The notes beneath the pieces are model-generated. The model did not search any database. It saw only the letters and a program-made list of their open reading frames with translations, and was not told where the DNA came from. A stretch of 64,000 nucleotides of DNA, from NCBI GenBank assembly GCA_030431255.1, contig JAUIJL010000006.1:91850-155849 (forward strand), written 5' to 3'. Position 1 is the stretch's first letter. Each line of letters starts with the position of its first letter. Positions 34,058 through 44,185 of the stretch are shown in pieces. The position numbers and the translations under genes were made by a program. This DNA comes from Thermoanaerobaculia bacterium. GTDB lineage: Bacteria > Acidobacteriota > Thermoanaerobaculia > Multivoradales > J023.

Positions 34058-35409
34058 ACGACGACTCTCGATACCAACAGCGTTCCCTGGAGCTTCGCCG
34101 ACGTCCGATGGGCCGCGACCGGAGGGCCATCACGGAGGCCCTTGATCGCCTCGGGAGGCCGCAAGACACCACACGTACAATTCTGGTCGCCGGCACCAAC
34201 GGCAAGGGCTCCACCGCAGCGATGATCGAGTCAATGGTCCGCGCCGCGGGTTATCGCACGGGTTTCTTTCAGTCTCCGGCCCTCGGACCCGATCAGGATC
34301 ACATCCTGGTCAACGGCCGAGCGATCGACCGCGAGTGCTACCTCGAAGCCTTCTTCCGTGCCGACCGAGCCGGCGAGCTGACCTGGTTCGAATGCCTGAC
34401 CGCTGCCGCCTTTCTGACCTTTGCCGCGGAGCGGGTCGATCTGGCGGTTATAGAGGTCGGCATGGGAGGCGCCCACGACTGCACCAATGTGATGCGATCC
34501 ACCCTGTCGTCCGTGCTGGTGACCGTCGATCTCGACCACACTGAGCACCTCGGCCCCGATCTTTCGGCGATCACTCGAGAAAAATGCGGTGTCTTCAGGC
34601 GGGGACGTCCCGCCCATCTGGGATTCCTGGCACCCGAGGTCGAAGCAGCGGCACGCCGACACGCCCGGCACGTAGGAGCCGAGCCGACCTCTTGCGCCGA
34701 GCGCTTAATTCCCGTCGAGATCCAAAGGCTCCCGGATGGAGGGCAGTCCATGACCCTGAGCTGCCCACAACCGGATCGGGCGGGGCCCTGTCACGGTCTG
34801 TCGGTCAAGCTTCCATTGGCGGGACGTCACCAAGCCCAAAACGCAGCTCTGGCTGCCCTGGTCTGCCAAGACGTGGCGGACCGATATTTCCCCCGGATAG
34901 ATCGAGAGGCCATACACCGAGGGCTCGAGCTTTGTCGATGGCCCGGTCGCTTGGAGTGGATTCACGGAGAACGTCCCGCTCTCCTCGACGCGGCACACAA
35001 TCCTGCCGCGGCCCTTGCCTTGGCCCACTATCTCGAAAGCCGCTCTTCGGGACCCGTGGACATGATTTTCGGCGCGTTCACAGACAAGGATTCAATCCGT
35101 GTGCTGGACATCTTGCGCCCCTGGATCGGCCGATTAGTCGTCACCACCTCGGGCCACAGCCGATCGACAGCACCCAGCCTTCTAGCCCAGCAGTGGCGAG
35201 ACATCGGCTCTGCACAGCCCGCCATCGTCGCCGACTCGCCCGCTCATGCCCTGGAAATCGCCACCGCTCTCGGGGCAGGTCCCATTTGTGTCACCGGGTC
35301 GGTGGATCTGGTGGGCAAGGTCCGCGAGCTGCTGCTCAAACCGTCACCTAAGCCATCTCCGAAGACCCAATCCCAAACAACCCGGTCTCAAGAAAACCGG
35401 TCCGCCTGA
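34054..35409 (+). CDS. folC: Folylpolyglutamate/dihydrofolate synthase
   Basis: A Mur-ligase-type ATP-dependent ligase of about 451 residues that adds glutamate to folates (and, in bifunctional forms, makes dihydrofolate). The P-loop GTNGKGST (47-54), [18 protein letters not shown], the [16 protein letters not shown] segment, the LDHTEHLG Mg-binding His and the [11 protein letters not shown] motif are visible. Start: the TTG at 34054 overlaps the accD stop as TTGA and places the expected N-terminal helix correctly; another in-frame TTG is at 34027. The C-terminal tail ([13 protein letters not shown]) is low complexity. Confidence 0.93.
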   Translation: MNDDSRYQQRSLELRRRPMGRDRRAITEALDRLGRPQDTTRTILVAGTNGKGSTAAMIESMVRAAGYRTGFFQSPALGPDQDHILVNGRAIDRECYLEAFFRADRAGELTWFECLTAAAFLTFAAERVDLAVIEVGMGGAHDCTNVMRSTLSSVLVTVDLDHTEHLGPDLSAITREKCGVFRRGRPAHLGFLAPEVEAAARRHARHVGAEPTSCAERLIPVEIQRLPDGGQSMTLSCPQPDRAGPCHGLSVKLPLAGRHQAQNAALAALVCQDVADRYFPRIDREAIHRGLELCRWPGRLEWIHGERPALLDAAHNPAAALALAHYLESRSSGPVDMIFGAFTDKDSIRVLDILRPWIGRLVVTTSGHSRSTAPSLLAQQWRDIGSAQPAIVADSPAHALEIATALGAGPICVTGSVDLVGKVRELLLKPSPKPSPKTQSQTTRSQENRSA

Positions 35410-35433
35410 GCGACCTGCTCCGAAAGTCCACCC

Positions 35434-36483
35434 ATGTCGAAACAGACACCCAGCACGACTGCTCTCAAAACACCGCTTCCGGCGACCCTATTGGAGCTTC
35501 GCTTCGAAGCTGCCCGCAGATTGGGTTGCGAAGTGGTTCCGTTGGACCCCGACACCGGTTATTTGAACGAGATCCGACGGGGCAAAACCAGACGGGTGTT
35601 GGTCGGCGGCTTGTCGAGCCTAAACGACGCCGTCGCGGCCCGTTTGGTGGGTGACAAATTTCACGCCCTCACCGTGCTCAAGAGCCGGGGTATCCGCGTC
35701 CCGGCTTCCGTACGCTGTTTGAAACCGGACCATTTCCGGAACAACGACTACGCTCATCTCAGTGGCTTCGGGCCTGGCTTGAGCTTCGCCGAGCAACACG
35801 GCTTTCCGCTGGTGGTCAAACCCAACTTCGGCAGCCGGGGGCTGGACATCGCGAGTGTTCAGAACGAGCGAGAGCTAAAGGAGGCTATCGAGCAGGTTTG
35901 GAAACGGGATTATCTGGCGGTGGTCCAGGAGCGCGTGGTCGGTTTCGACCTGCGGATCGACTTCCTCGACGACCAATATCTCTTCGGATATACCCGCTCC
36001 CCGGTTCGCCTCTCGGGTGACGGCCGATCCACGCTGCGCGAGTTGTTCACCGGCGAGGACTCGCGCTTTGACGGTCCGAGCTTTGAAGAGCATTTGATGA
36101 ACGACGACATCTGGCAGAGGGAAGCCGGCCATCAAGGGTTGACCCTCGACACGGTGCTGCCGAAAGGCGAGCTTCTCGACTTCGACACGCCCATTTTGAA
36201 TCTCAATCGGTTGTGCGTGGGTCGCCGCCTGGAGCAGCTGGCCGAGCCCTGGGCTCGGCTGGGCATCGCCATCGGCCGGATCTTCTCGATGCGACACTTC
36301 GGTATCGATCTTAAGATCCAGAGCCTTGACCAGGACCCGGCCCAGGCCACGGTGATCGAGGTCAACTCATCACCGAGCCTGAGCCATATGTCGCGGATGG
36401 GCCATCTCGAAGCCGCGCTCCAAGCAGAGATGCGCATCGTCGAAGCGATCTTGGAGGCTACCCCGCCGGCCCTCGATCTCTGA
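35434..36483 (+). CDS. ATP-grasp ligase, cyanophycin-synthetase/RimK-like
   Basis: A 349-residue ATP-grasp protein. Visible elements are DKFHALTVLKSRGIRVPAS (pre-grasp helix), FPLVVKPNFGSRGLDIA (ATP-binding lysine and glycine loop), AVVQERVVGFDLRID, and the metal-binding ATVIEVNSSPSLSHM at the end. The pattern is closest to the ATP-grasp half of cyanophycin synthetase and of glutamate-cysteine-ligase-like enzymes, which form peptide or isopeptide bonds. There is no Mur-ligase-like second half, so it is not a full cyanophycin synthetase. It lies 24 bases after folC, perhaps in one unit; the substrate is unknown. Confidence 0.8.
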   Translation: MSKQTPSTTALKTPLPATLLELRFEAARRLGCEVVPLDPDTGYLNEIRRGKTRRVLVGGLSSLNDAVAARLVGDKFHALTVLKSRGIRVPASVRCLKPDHFRNNDYAHLSGFGPGLSFAEQHGFPLVVKPNFGSRGLDIASVQNERELKEAIEQVWKRDYLAVVQERVVGFDLRIDFLDDQYLFGYTRSPVRLSGDGRSTLRELFTGEDSRFDGPSFEEHLMNDDIWQREAGHQGLTLDTVLPKGELLDFDTPILNLNRLCVGRRLEQLAEPWARLGIAIGRIFSMRHFGIDLKIQSLDQDPAQATVIEVNSSPSLSHMSRMGHLEAALQAEMRIVEAILEATPPALDL

Positions 36484-36486
36484 GAG

Positions 36487-37740
36487 TCAATCCAACCCTT
36501 CGTAGAGGGGGAATCGGGCGCAAAGGGTCTCGACCTCGCCCCGCACCTTCGCGAGATGGGCTTCGTCCTCGGGATGCTTCAACGCGTCGGCGATGACCTG
36601 CGCCACCTCGTCCATGGCGGCCTCGTCCATGGCCCGCGAGGTCAGCGCCGGGGTTCCGATGCGAATGCCCGAGGCCACCAGAGGTGGATTCGGGTCGTAC
36701 GGAATGGTGTTTTTATTGACCGTGATGCCCGCCTTGCCGAGGGCGTCCTCGGCCACCTTGCCGGTAAGGCCCTGGCTGCTGACGTCGAGAAGGAAGACGT
36801 GATTGTCGGTGCCACCGGACACGATCCGGAATCCCGTCGTTTCCAGGGACGACGCCAAGCGCTGGGCGTTCCGGACGATCTGCCGTTGGTACTCCCGGAA
36901 TTCCTCGGTCATGGCTTCTTTGAAGGCCACGGCTTTGCCGGCGATCACATGCATTAAGGGCCCCCCTTGGATGCCGGGGAAGACGGACTTATTGATCGCC
37001 TTGCGATGGGCCTTGCGGCACATGATCAACCCGGATCGCGGTCCGCGCAGGGTCTTGTGGGTGGTGGTGGTGACCACATCGCAATGGGGCACGGGCGAGG
37101 GGTGCACACCCGCCGCCACCAAGCCCGCAATATGGGCGATGTCGGCCATTAACAGGGCACCGCAAGCGTCGGCGATCTCTCGGAATCGGGCAAAGTCAAT
37201 CACCCGGCTGTAGGCCGAGGCGCCGCAGACCAAGATCTTCGGCCGGTGCTCGAGAGCCAGACGCTCCACCTCGTCATAGTCGATACGCTCGGTTTCCCGG
37301 TCGACGCCGTAAGCCGTGACCTCGAAGTCACGGCCCGAATAGGAGAGGGGATGGCCGTGGGTGAGGTGGCCACCGCTCGACAAATCCATGCCCATGAGCT
37401 TGTCCCCGGGCTTCAGCAGCGCGAAGTAAACCGCCATGTTGGCAGAGGTTCCGGAGTGGGGCTGGACATTCACGTGCTCCGCTCCGAACAGCTCCTTGGC
37501 CCGATCCCGGGCCAAGCTCTCCACCTCGTCGACGACCTCGCAGCCGCCGTAGTATCGACGCCCCGGATAACCCTCGGCATATTTGTTGGTCAACACTGTG
37601 CCCACGGCTTCGAGCACCGCACGGCTGACGAAATTCTCGGAAGCGATCAGCTCCAGTCCTTCCGCTTGGCGGCGGCGTTCCCGGCTGACCAAGTCGTGGA
37701 TCTCAGGATCCGCGGCTTTCAACGATGGATAGGTCGTCAT
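36487..37740 (-). CDS. glyA: Serine hydroxymethyltransferase
   Basis: A 417-residue PLP enzyme that interconverts serine and glycine with tetrahydrofolate. [50 protein letters not shown], the PLP-lysine motif [14 protein letters not shown] and [13 protein letters not shown] are all typical. The ATG at 37740 has AGAGGA upstream; the frame continues 64 codons further upstream into the rpiB antisense strand but without homology. It follows rpiB by 35 bases and ends three bases from the convergent ATP-grasp gene. It supplies folate one-carbon units, consistent with folC nearby. Confidence 0.97.
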   Translation of the reverse strand: MTTYPSLKAADPEIHDLVSRERRRQAEGLELIASENFVSRAVLEAVGTVLTNKYAEGYPGRRYYGGCEVVDEVESLARDRAKELFGAEHVNVQPHSGTSANMAVYFALLKPGDKLMGMDLSSGGHLTHGHPLSYSGRDFEVTAYGVDRETERIDYDEVERLALEHRPKILVCGASAYSRVIDFARFREIADACGALLMADIAHIAGLVAAGVHPSPVPHCDVVTTTTHKTLRGPRSGLIMCRKAHRKAINKSVFPGIQGGPLMHVIAGKAVAFKEAMTEEFREYQRQIVRNAQRLASSLETTGFRIVSGGTDNHVFLLDVSSQGLTGKVAEDALGKAGITVNKNTIPYDPNPPLVASGIRIGTPALTSRAMDEAAMDEVAQVIADALKHPEDEAHLAKVRGEVETLCARFPLYEGLD

Positions 37741-37775
37741 GATTTCCTCTATCTTCGAAACTCGGTTGCGAAAAG

Positions 37776-38213
37776 TCAGGATTCCAAGGCGTGGATCTTG
37801 TCCCGGCGGCGCTCGTGACGCCCCCCTTCGAAGTCTGTTGCCACGAAAATTCGAACAATCTCCTCGGCGACGCCGATTCCTACGACCCGGGCGCCCAGCG
37901 TCAGCACATTGGCGTCGTTGTGAGCCCGGCACATCTCAGCGGTGAACAAATCGTTGCAGGTCGCAGCGCGCACACCGTCCACCTTATTGGCGGCGATGGC
38001 GACCCCGAGCCCCGTGCCGCACACGAGAACTCCCCGCTCCACCTCGCCGGAAGCCACACTCCGGGCCACTTTGGCCGCGAAGTCCGGATAATCGACGCTG
38101 TCGGTGCCGTGGGTGCCTTGGTCGGCAATCTCGTGGCCTTGGCGCCTCAACATGTCCGCCAAGTGATCCTTCAGCTCGACTCCGGCGTGGTCCGCCCCGA
38201 TAGCAATTTTCAT
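37776..38213 (-). CDS. rpiB: Ribose-5-phosphate isomerase B
   Basis: A 145-residue RpiB, interconverting ribose-5-phosphate and ribulose-5-phosphate in the pentose phosphate pathway. [16 protein letters not shown] at the start, [10 protein letters not shown], the [20 protein letters not shown] loop with the catalytic Cys, and [18 protein letters not shown] are diagnostic. It lies between the carboxylase gene (28-base gap) and glyA (35-base gap), as in several bacteria where rpiB and glyA are neighbours. Confidence 0.97.
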   Translation of the reverse strand: MKIAIGADHAGVELKDHLADMLRRQGHEIADQGTHGTDSVDYPDFAAKVARSVASGEVERGVLVCGTGLGVAIAANKVDGVRAATCNDLFTAEMCRAHNDANVLTLGARVVGIGVAEEIVRIFVATDFEGGRHERRRDKIHALES

Positions 38214-38241
38214 CGCTCTTCTTCCTTTCCGATCACTGGGG

Positions 38242-39819
38242 TCAAAGGGGCATGTTGCCGTGTTTCTTCGGCGGCAGCTTGGCGCGCTTGCTACCCAGCT
38301 GCCGAAGGGCTCGGATGAGATGGCGACGGGTGTGTCGCGGCTGGATCACCGCGTCGATGAATCCCCGCTCGGCGGCCACATAAGGATTCGACAGCTTGGC
38401 ACGATACTCCGCCACCTTCTCGGCCCGTAGGGCAGCCTGCTGCTGCTCGTCGTCACAAGCGGCCAGCTCTCGCCGATACAGAATATTGACCGCGCCCTCC
38501 GGCCCCATGACCGCAATCTCGGCGGTGGGGAAGGCGAAATTGGCATCGGTGCGCAAGTGCTTGGACGCCATCACACAATAGGCTCCGCCGTAGGACTTGC
38601 GAGTGATCACCGTGAGCTTAGGCACCGTAGCTTCGGCGTAGGCGAAGAGCAGCTTGGCTCCATGACGGATGATGCCCCCGTGCTCCTGCTGAACCCCGGG
38701 CAAGAAGCCCGGCACGTCTTCGAACGTGATCAAGGGAATATTGAAGGCATCGCAGAATCGAACGAATCGAGCCCCCTTCACCGAAGCGTCAATATCCAAG
38801 ACGCCGGCCAAAAACGCGGGTTGATTCGCTACGATGCCCACGGATTGATTGGCCAAACGGGCGAAGCCGACCACGATGTTGCGGGCAAAGTCGCCTTGAA
38901 CCTCGAAGAATTTGCCGTCGTCGACCACCGCCTCGATCAATTTCTTGATGTCGTACGGTTTGTTCGGGTCGGCGGGAACCAAGGTATCCAGGATCTCGTC
39001 TTCCCGTGCCGGATCATCGTCGCTGGTGCCTACAGGAGCGTCTTCCAGGTTGTTGCTCGGAAGATAAGAGAGCAATTGCCGAACCTGAGCAAGACACGCG
39101 GCATCGTTGGGCGAGGTGAAATGGGCCACTCCACTCTTGCCGTGATGGGTCTGGGCACCACCGAGGTCCTCTTTGCTGACCTCCTCGTGGGTCACGGTTT
39201 TGATCACGTCCGGACCGGTGATGAACATATAGCTCGTATCTTCGACCATGAAGACGAAGTCGGTGATCGCCGGAGAGTACACCGCGCCGCCGGCGCAGGG
39301 GCCCATGATGGCGCTGATCTGGGGCACCACCCCGGAGGCGAGGGTGTTGCGCAAAAAGATATCCGCGTATCCACCCAGTGAAACCACACCCTCTTGGATC
39401 CGCGCGCCACCCGAATCGTTGAGACCGATCAGCGGTGCGCCGTTCTCGACCGCCAAATCCATGACCTTACAGATCTTGCCGGCGTTGGTTTCCGACAACG
39501 ATCCGCCGAAGACGGTGAAGTCCTGGGCAAATACATAAACCAACCGCCCGTCCACGGTGCCGTGCCCGCACACCACGCCGTCCCCGGGGATTCTTTGCGC
39601 CTCCATGCCGAAATCAGTGCACCGATGGGTCACCAGAGCATCGATTTCTACAAAGGAGCCTGTATCGAGCAGCAGCTCGACCCGCTCACGGGCGGTCAGC
39701 TTGCCCGCCGCGTGCTGTTTGTCGATCCGTGCTCGACCTCCGCCGAGGCGAGCCTCTTCTAGGCGCTTCGACAGCTCGCCATGTGGATCTTGTGGGGACT
39801 CGGAAGTTGATTCGCTCAT
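38242..39819 (-). CDS. Acyl-CoA (propionyl/methylmalonyl) carboxylase beta subunit
   Basis: A 525-residue carboxyltransferase that moves CO2 from biotin to an acyl-CoA, most like propionyl-CoA carboxylase beta. Two crotonase-like halves are visible: [19 protein letters not shown] with [15 protein letters not shown] in the first, and [20 protein letters not shown] with [15 protein letters not shown] in the second. These are the paired oxyanion-hole regions. The ATG at 39819 has CGAGGAA upstream and begins the conserved N-terminal helix. Biotin carboxylase/BCCP subunits are not in the window. It heads the carboxylase-rpiB-glyA unit. Confidence 0.93.
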   Translation of the reverse strand: MSESTSESPQDPHGELSKRLEEARLGGGRARIDKQHAAGKLTARERVELLLDTGSFVEIDALVTHRCTDFGMEAQRIPGDGVVCGHGTVDGRLVYVFAQDFTVFGGSLSETNAGKICKVMDLAVENGAPLIGLNDSGGARIQEGVVSLGGYADIFLRNTLASGVVPQISAIMGPCAGGAVYSPAITDFVFMVEDTSYMFITGPDVIKTVTHEEVSKEDLGGAQTHHGKSGVAHFTSPNDAACLAQVRQLLSYLPSNNLEDAPVGTSDDDPAREDEILDTLVPADPNKPYDIKKLIEAVVDDGKFFEVQGDFARNIVVGFARLANQSVGIVANQPAFLAGVLDIDASVKGARFVRFCDAFNIPLITFEDVPGFLPGVQQEHGGIIRHGAKLLFAYAEATVPKLTVITRKSYGGAYCVMASKHLRTDANFAFPTAEIAVMGPEGAVNILYRRELAACDDEQQQAALRAEKVAEYRAKLSNPYVAAERGFIDAVIQPRHTRRHLIRALRQLGSKRAKLPPKKHGNMPL

Positions 39820-40056
39820 GGATTCCTCGTTCGCTGGGCTGCTTGGTGGGCGCGCAAATGCGGGTCGCCACCGATGGCGCTTGGATGGGCGCATTGTACT
39901 TGAAGGACGGTGGATTGCCCACGGAGCAGAAGCCCCGCGATCAGAATTCGACGGATTCCCGCCAACGGCCACTCCGATCTGACAGCCGAGCATGAAGAGA
40001 CGTAGAATGCGGCCTCGAATCGCACCGGACCTTGGGTCCAGAGTCATGAGGTCGCC

Positions 40057-41373
40057 TTGCCCTTTTCCGACATCGACGCCGCAGCCATTAGCCGAGCCCT
40101 TTCACAAATCGCGGACCGCCCCGACGATTTGGCGGACGCCTATTTCGAGCGTTTGGAGGAGATCGAGCTACCACCGGAGGGGAGTGAGCCGGGCATTCGG
40201 GTGCGCCGAGAATCCGGCTTGGCGATTCGACTGCTGCGAGACGGTCACACGTGGCTCGCCGGCCGGGACGGCATCGACAACGAGCGATTCGCGGAAGCAC
40301 TCCGTCGGGTGGCCCGGGCCTTGCCCTCGGCCCCCTACCCGGTCCCCGATTTGGGGCGCGACGTCTGGTTGGAGCCCGCTTCGGCGCCGGAAGTGCAGGA
40401 GCTTCCGGCCCTCTTTCAAAAGGCGCTGCGTTCTTACCACGGCGACATCGGCACGATTCCGATCACCGTCCGCAGGCATCGCAAGTGGGTGCGAGTCGTA
40501 GGGTCCCACCTCGCGTCATCCACCGAGCACGAACAGTTCTACAGCGTGGCGGCTCGCATGGACGGTGCTCGCTATGGCGGTCTGTTCGAAACCCTCGACG
40601 CCACCACCATCGAGCAAATAGCCTCCAGCGTGGTGAGAATTCGCGCTGCCCGGGAGGCCGAGGTGCCGGAGTCGGGGCCCCACAGCTGTGTGCTCGGGCC
40701 CTCGGCCACCGCGATTCTGCTGCACGAAGCGGTCGCGCACGCCCTCGAAGCCGACATCCTGGCCAGAGGCGGCCACCCCGAGGCGGCCATTGGCGTCCAG
40801 ATGGCCAGCCCCCTGTTGTCGGTCTTCGACGATCCCACCAACGGCCCCAAGCCCGTCCGCCGTAAAGCCGACGACGAGGGCCATCCCACCTCCCGGCGAT
40901 GCCTGCTGAGGAGGGGAGTGGTCGAGCAACCCATTTGTGACGCGGCCTGGGCTCGTCGGTCGGACCTCTTGCTTGCCGGAGCGGGCCGGCGGGGTGATCG
41001 CCACGATGCGCCCGGGCCCAGATCCAGCCATCTTGAGCTGATTCCGGGGGATGAAACCACCGCGGATCTGTTGGCTGAAGCCGAAGGCGGCCTCTACTTG
41101 CCCGAGGTGGAAAGCGGCCATCTCGACCCGATGACCGGTGAGCTGACGCTGCATTTCCCCTATGGCCGCCGCATCCAAGACGGTACCCCAGGCGCCTCCG
41201 TGGGTCCTTGCGCCATCCATTGCCACGTCACTGATCTTCTGACCCGAGTGGAAGCCGTGGGCCGTGAATCGCGATCCGGTGGTGCTGGTTGGTGCGCCAA
41301 GAGCGGCATCCTGATGCCGGTTTGGGCCACCGCGCCGCATATCCGGCTGGCAGAGGTCGAGGTCTACCCTTGA
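40057..41373 (+). CDS. tldD: TldD-family zinc metallopeptidase subunit
   Basis: A 438-residue TldD-like protein. The metalloprotease HExxxH motif HEAVAH (223-228) lies in the [16 protein letters not shown] helix. [18 protein letters not shown] and the C-terminal [10 protein letters not shown] carry the expected third zinc-ligand Cys. The TldD/TldE heterodimer degrades unfolded peptides and matures some RiPPs. The start is TTG 40057 with GAGG five bases upstream; no in-frame ATG precedes the domain. Sequence identity to classical TldD looks low, so the peptide substrate may differ. It overlaps the TldE-like gene by TTGA. Confidence 0.85.
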   Translation: MPFSDIDAAAISRALSQIADRPDDLADAYFERLEEIELPPEGSEPGIRVRRESGLAIRLLRDGHTWLAGRDGIDNERFAEALRRVARALPSAPYPVPDLGRDVWLEPASAPEVQELPALFQKALRSYHGDIGTIPITVRRHRKWVRVVGSHLASSTEHEQFYSVAARMDGARYGGLFETLDATTIEQIASSVVRIRAAREAEVPESGPHSCVLGPSATAILLHEAVAHALEADILARGGHPEAAIGVQMASPLLSVFDDPTNGPKPVRRKADDEGHPTSRRCLLRRGVVEQPICDAAWARRSDLLLAGAGRRGDRHDAPGPRSSHLELIPGDETTADLLAEAEGGLYLPEVESGHLDPMTGELTLHFPYGRRIQDGTPGASVGPCAIHCHVTDLLTRVEAVGRESRSGGAGWCAKSGILMPVWATAPHIRLAEVEVYP

Positions 41374-42680
41374 AGCAGCTGGATCTCCTTTTGGACGTGC
41401 TCGACGCCCTCGGACGGCAAAGCTGGAGGGAGGTCGAGGTCTTCCACAAGCGGGGTCGTTCGCGGACCTTGCGCCTGGAAGGTGATCGCCCCGTGACGTC
41501 ATTCCGTCAAGAGGAAGGATGGGCGGTTCGAGCGGGCGACAGCCGACGCAGTTTTTTCTATACCGCTTCGGGAAAACCACGCCCAGACTCCCAATGGCCC
41601 GAGGCCGACGGTCGCGGCCTACGCTTGCCGTCGGCCCGGCCGATTCCCAACTGGGCGCCGCCGATGGACTCGAACGCGCCGCTTTTGAGCGAAACCGAAG
41701 CGAGCCATCTGCTGCGAGCCATCGGAGCGGCATTGGCGGACGAGCTACCCGGGTCGCGTTTGATCCGGGCCTATCTCGAAGACGGCTCCAGCGACCAGCT
41801 CTTGGCGTCGAGCCGAGAGGTCCGGGCCGAGGTTCAGCAGCGCGCCGCGTCACTCTTTGTTGAGGCCCAGGCCACCCGGCGGGACGGCCCCTCCATCTCC
41901 ATGCTCCTAGCAGAGAGGGAAGCCCGACGGTTCACTCCGACGTCGGTGGCACGTCAGCTGGCAGATCGCCTCCTGCTGCTGAGCCGCGGATCCTCACCCT
42001 CCAAGGACCGCGGCCAGCTCTTGTTGAGCTACGGGGTGATGAGCCCGCTGATCCACGCGCTTTCTCCACTCTGGCTCGGCCCTGAGGCCGCCACCAGGGC
42101 TCGGCGGCTGATCGATCGCCAGGGTCGCTTGGCCAGTCGTCATTTCTCCCTCGTCGACGATGGACGATTTCCCGGCGGCGTGCTCGAGGCACCGGTCGAC
42201 GGCGAAGGCCAACCGACCCGAAAGATCACGCTTGTCGAAGAGGGTGTCTATCGTCAGCCCTTGGTGTCGTGGCGACAAGCCGGCGGGGACATGAAACCCT
42301 CGGGCTGCAGCCGTCGCTTCGGCTGGCGAGATCTGCCCAGCGCCGGGCCGACCCACCTCTACTTGAATCCAAACCCAAATGTCAGCGTGGGTGAGCTCCT
42401 CGGAGGGCTGAGCCGTGGCTACTACCTGCTCTCCACCCACGGAAGCGTCAAGATCGAAGACGGTTTTCGTCGATTTGCGGTGCCCGTCAGCGGGTTCGCC
42501 ATCGACGGCGGCCGTCCTACCGGCTCCGTCACCGGAGTCTGGCTCACCGGCAGCATCTCCACCTTTTTCAAGGGAATCTTGGCGGCCGCTCGCGACCTGA
42601 CCTTCATGCCCCTCGGCGGCGGCATGATCGGCTCGCCGACGGTCTTGGTCAAAGGTCTCGAGCTTCGTCAACGGTCCTGA
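41370..42680 (+). CDS. PmbA/TldE-like protein, partner of TldD
   Basis: A 436-residue PmbA/TldE-like protein without an HExxxH motif, as expected for the non-catalytic partner of TldD. GRRFGWRDLPSAGPTHLYL-type central residues and the C-terminal SVKIEDGFRRFAVPVSGFAI and FTFMPLGGG-type region support the family. The TTG at 41370 overlaps the TldD stop (TTGA) and has GAGG seven bases upstream. Tight coupling implies equimolar synthesis for a heterodimer. A tandem-repeat array follows about 15 bases after its stop. Confidence 0.8.
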   Translation: MKQLDLLLDVLDALGRQSWREVEVFHKRGRSRTLRLEGDRPVTSFRQEEGWAVRAGDSRRSFFYTASGKPRPDSQWPEADGRGLRLPSARPIPNWAPPMDSNAPLLSETEASHLLRAIGAALADELPGSRLIRAYLEDGSSDQLLASSREVRAEVQQRAASLFVEAQATRRDGPSISMLLAEREARRFTPTSVARQLADRLLLLSRGSSPSKDRGQLLLSYGVMSPLIHALSPLWLGPEAATRARRLIDRQGRLASRHFSLVDDGRFPGGVLEAPVDGEGQPTRKITLVEEGVYRQPLVSWRQAGGDMKPSGCSRRFGWRDLPSAGPTHLYLNPNPNVSVGELLGGLSRGYYLLSTHGSVKIEDGFRRFAVPVSGFAIDGGRPTGSVTGVWLTGSISTFFKGILAAARDLTFMPLGGGMIGSPTVLVKGLELRQRS

Positions 42681-42695
42681 GGCGACACTGTGCTC

Positions 42696-42850
42696 GGTGC
42701 CACTCTGCTTGGTGCCGGGCACTTCGCACAACGGTGCCAGGCATCTCAGAGACCGGTGCCGGGCATCTCAGAGATCGGTGCCGGGCATCTCGTAGACCGG
42801 TGCCAGGCATCTCGCAAGAGACCACCATAGTGCGGTGCCAGGCACTTCAA
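42696..42850. repeat. 22-bp tandem repeat array with palindromic GGTGCC-GGCA core
   Basis: The core GGTGCC(A/G)GGCA occurs at 42711, 42733, 42755, 42777 and 42799, exactly 22 bp apart, with a partial copy at 42696 and an outlying copy at 42834. The core is itself a near palindrome (TGCCAGGCA), so each unit can form a small hairpin. Between cores the units share ATCTCAGAGAC-like sequence. The array lies between convergent genes, just before a strong terminator. It resembles REP-type extragenic palindromes; there are no spacers of the CRISPR kind. Confidence 0.9.
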
Positions 42851-42887
42851 GAAAAAGCGCCGGCTTATGAGGCCGGCGCTTTTTCTT
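42849..42887. terminator. Bidirectional rho-independent terminator
   Basis: A perfect 16-bp stem with a 7-base loop: AAGAAAAAGCGCCGGC on the left and its exact complement on the right, giving a T-tract on both strands. It lies between the convergent TldE-like gene and the TPR gene ending at 42928 and can serve both. Confidence 0.95.
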
Positions 42888-42927
42888 GCTCACCTGCGGT
42901 CAGCTGCTCTTCAGGCAGCGGCAGGGC

Positions 42928-44154
42928 TCAAGTCGAGGTGTCGTCCTGATCACCCACCAGCTCGAACCGAAGGCTTGCGGTGCTGCCCGTGCCCGACTCG
43001 AAGGGCCGGCCGCCGCCGCCGGATCCCGGACGGGCCGTGATCGGGCGGGTGGAGGTGGGACGATCCGGAGTCGGTCGGCCCGCTTGAGGACGACCGGCGA
43101 TCGGACGACTGATCGGCGCTCCCGCTCTCGGTTGGCCTACGGTTGGACGCAGGGTGCTGGTGCCGCTCTTTTCGACCGCTTCGTCAGTGCCGCCTTCCTC
43201 CTCCCCGGCGCGACCCATGGTCGTATAACCCGAGCCCCCGAGGGAGTTGTTCCGACCGCTGGACGAACGCGGACGATAGCGGGACCGGCGATCTTGCTCC
43301 TCCGAGCCGTCGCGGCCCGCCGATCGGCCGGAGCTATAGCGAGACGTTCCCTTGCTTCGAGCTCCGCGGCGGCTGTTTCTTCCCCCGGCTTGGCCCACCG
43401 GACTCAGATCTTCGAGGTCCTCGTTGGTCAGCACGCGGGCGCTTTCCCCTTCGCCGTCTTCCAGCAGCTCCGCCGACGGATCCACGGGCTCGTCCCATTC
43501 GGTGCCTTCTTCCGCCTCGGCCTCTGCTTCCTCCTCCAGCATCTCCTCCGCAGCCAGAGCCTCTTCTTCCAACATCAAGTCGGCGATCCTGGCTGCTTCC
43601 GCATATTTCCTCGGTACCCGGGCGGTCGAGTCGCTCTTAAACCGGCTAGACATCAACAGAGCCTCTGTCGCCAGATCGTTGTCGATGATGTGCGGGTTGT
43701 GCTCGGGGAATGAGAGGGTCGGGTCGATGGCAAAAGAACGCGCGTAAAGCTCGGTCGCCTTTCTGTTTTTGCCTTGATCAACGGCTACGACACCCAGCTG
43801 GTAGTAGGCCCAGGCGTTTTTCGGATCGAGCTCCAACAAGGAGTAGAACTCCTGATTGGCGTCGTCCAGGCGCCCTGCCTGCTGGAAAAGCAGCCCGAGG
43901 TTGAACCGGATGGACGGATCCGCGGCGTCGAGATCTTTTGCTCGACGGTAGGCGGATTCCGCTTCATCCAGCCGACCCGTCAAGCTCAGCAGATTTCCCA
44001 GGTCGTTGTGCGCCATCGCATCATCGGGACGCTCGACGACCAACTCATACTGGGCTTGCAATGCCTTGTCGATATTGGGAGGTGTCGTGTCGGCCCATAC
44101 CGCGAGCGCCGCAAGCAGCAACACTACGATCAGAGCAAGGGAGGACTTGGCCAC
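42928..44154 (-). CDS. Exported TPR protein with low-complexity basic C-terminus
   Basis: A 408-residue protein: an N-terminal hydrophobic signal (about 5-21, LALIVVLLLAALAVWA), three or four TPR units (MAHNDLGNLLSLTGRLDEAE, IRFNLGLLFQQAGRLDDANQ, AWAYYQLGVVAVDQGKNRKA), an acidic stretch (EEMLEEEAEAEAEEGTEWDE, ~215) and a disordered Arg/Gly/Ser/Pro-rich tail with a repeated RP-I/T motif (ISRPIAGRPQAGRPTPDRP). The GTG start has AAGGAG eight bases upstream. It lies 31 bases after the MXAN_5187-like gene in the same direction. The function is unknown; a periplasmic scaffold is likely. Confidence 0.82.
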   Translation of the reverse strand: MAKSSLALIVVLLLAALAVWADTTPPNIDKALQAQYELVVERPDDAMAHNDLGNLLSLTGRLDEAESAYRRAKDLDAADPSIRFNLGLLFQQAGRLDDANQEFYSLLELDPKNAWAYYQLGVVAVDQGKNRKATELYARSFAIDPTLSFPEHNPHIIDNDLATEALLMSSRFKSDSTARVPRKYAEAARIADLMLEEEALAAEEMLEEEAEAEAEEGTEWDEPVDPSAELLEDGEGESARVLTNEDLEDLSPVGQAGGRNSRRGARSKGTSRYSSGRSAGRDGSEEQDRRSRYRPRSSSGRNNSLGGSGYTTMGRAGEEEGGTDEAVEKSGTSTLRPTVGQPRAGAPISRPIAGRPQAGRPTPDRPTSTRPITARPGSGGGGRPFESGTGSTASLRFELVGDQDDTST

Positions 44155-44185
44155 AATAATTCTCCTTCGAGCCCATCGGGCTCTA

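Noticed and set aside
36487..37932. 64-codon N-terminal extension of glyA
   Set aside because: It is Arg-rich antisense of rpiB; SHMT begins normally at the ATG at 37740 with AGAGGA upstream.
38242..40047. N-terminal extension of the acyl-CoA carboxylase (76 codons upstream of 39819)
   Set aside because: The extension shows no similarity to the family, and a good ribosome-binding site sits before the ATG at 39819.
40057..42680. Frameshift between the two TldD/TldE genes
   Set aside because: Both products are complete and distinct: one has HEAVAH and the zinc Cys, the other is a PmbA-type partner; the overlap is a TTGA coupling junction.
42696..42850. Possible CRISPR array
   Set aside because: The 22-bp units are contiguous with a short shared core and no unique spacers of 25-40 bp, and no cas genes are near.
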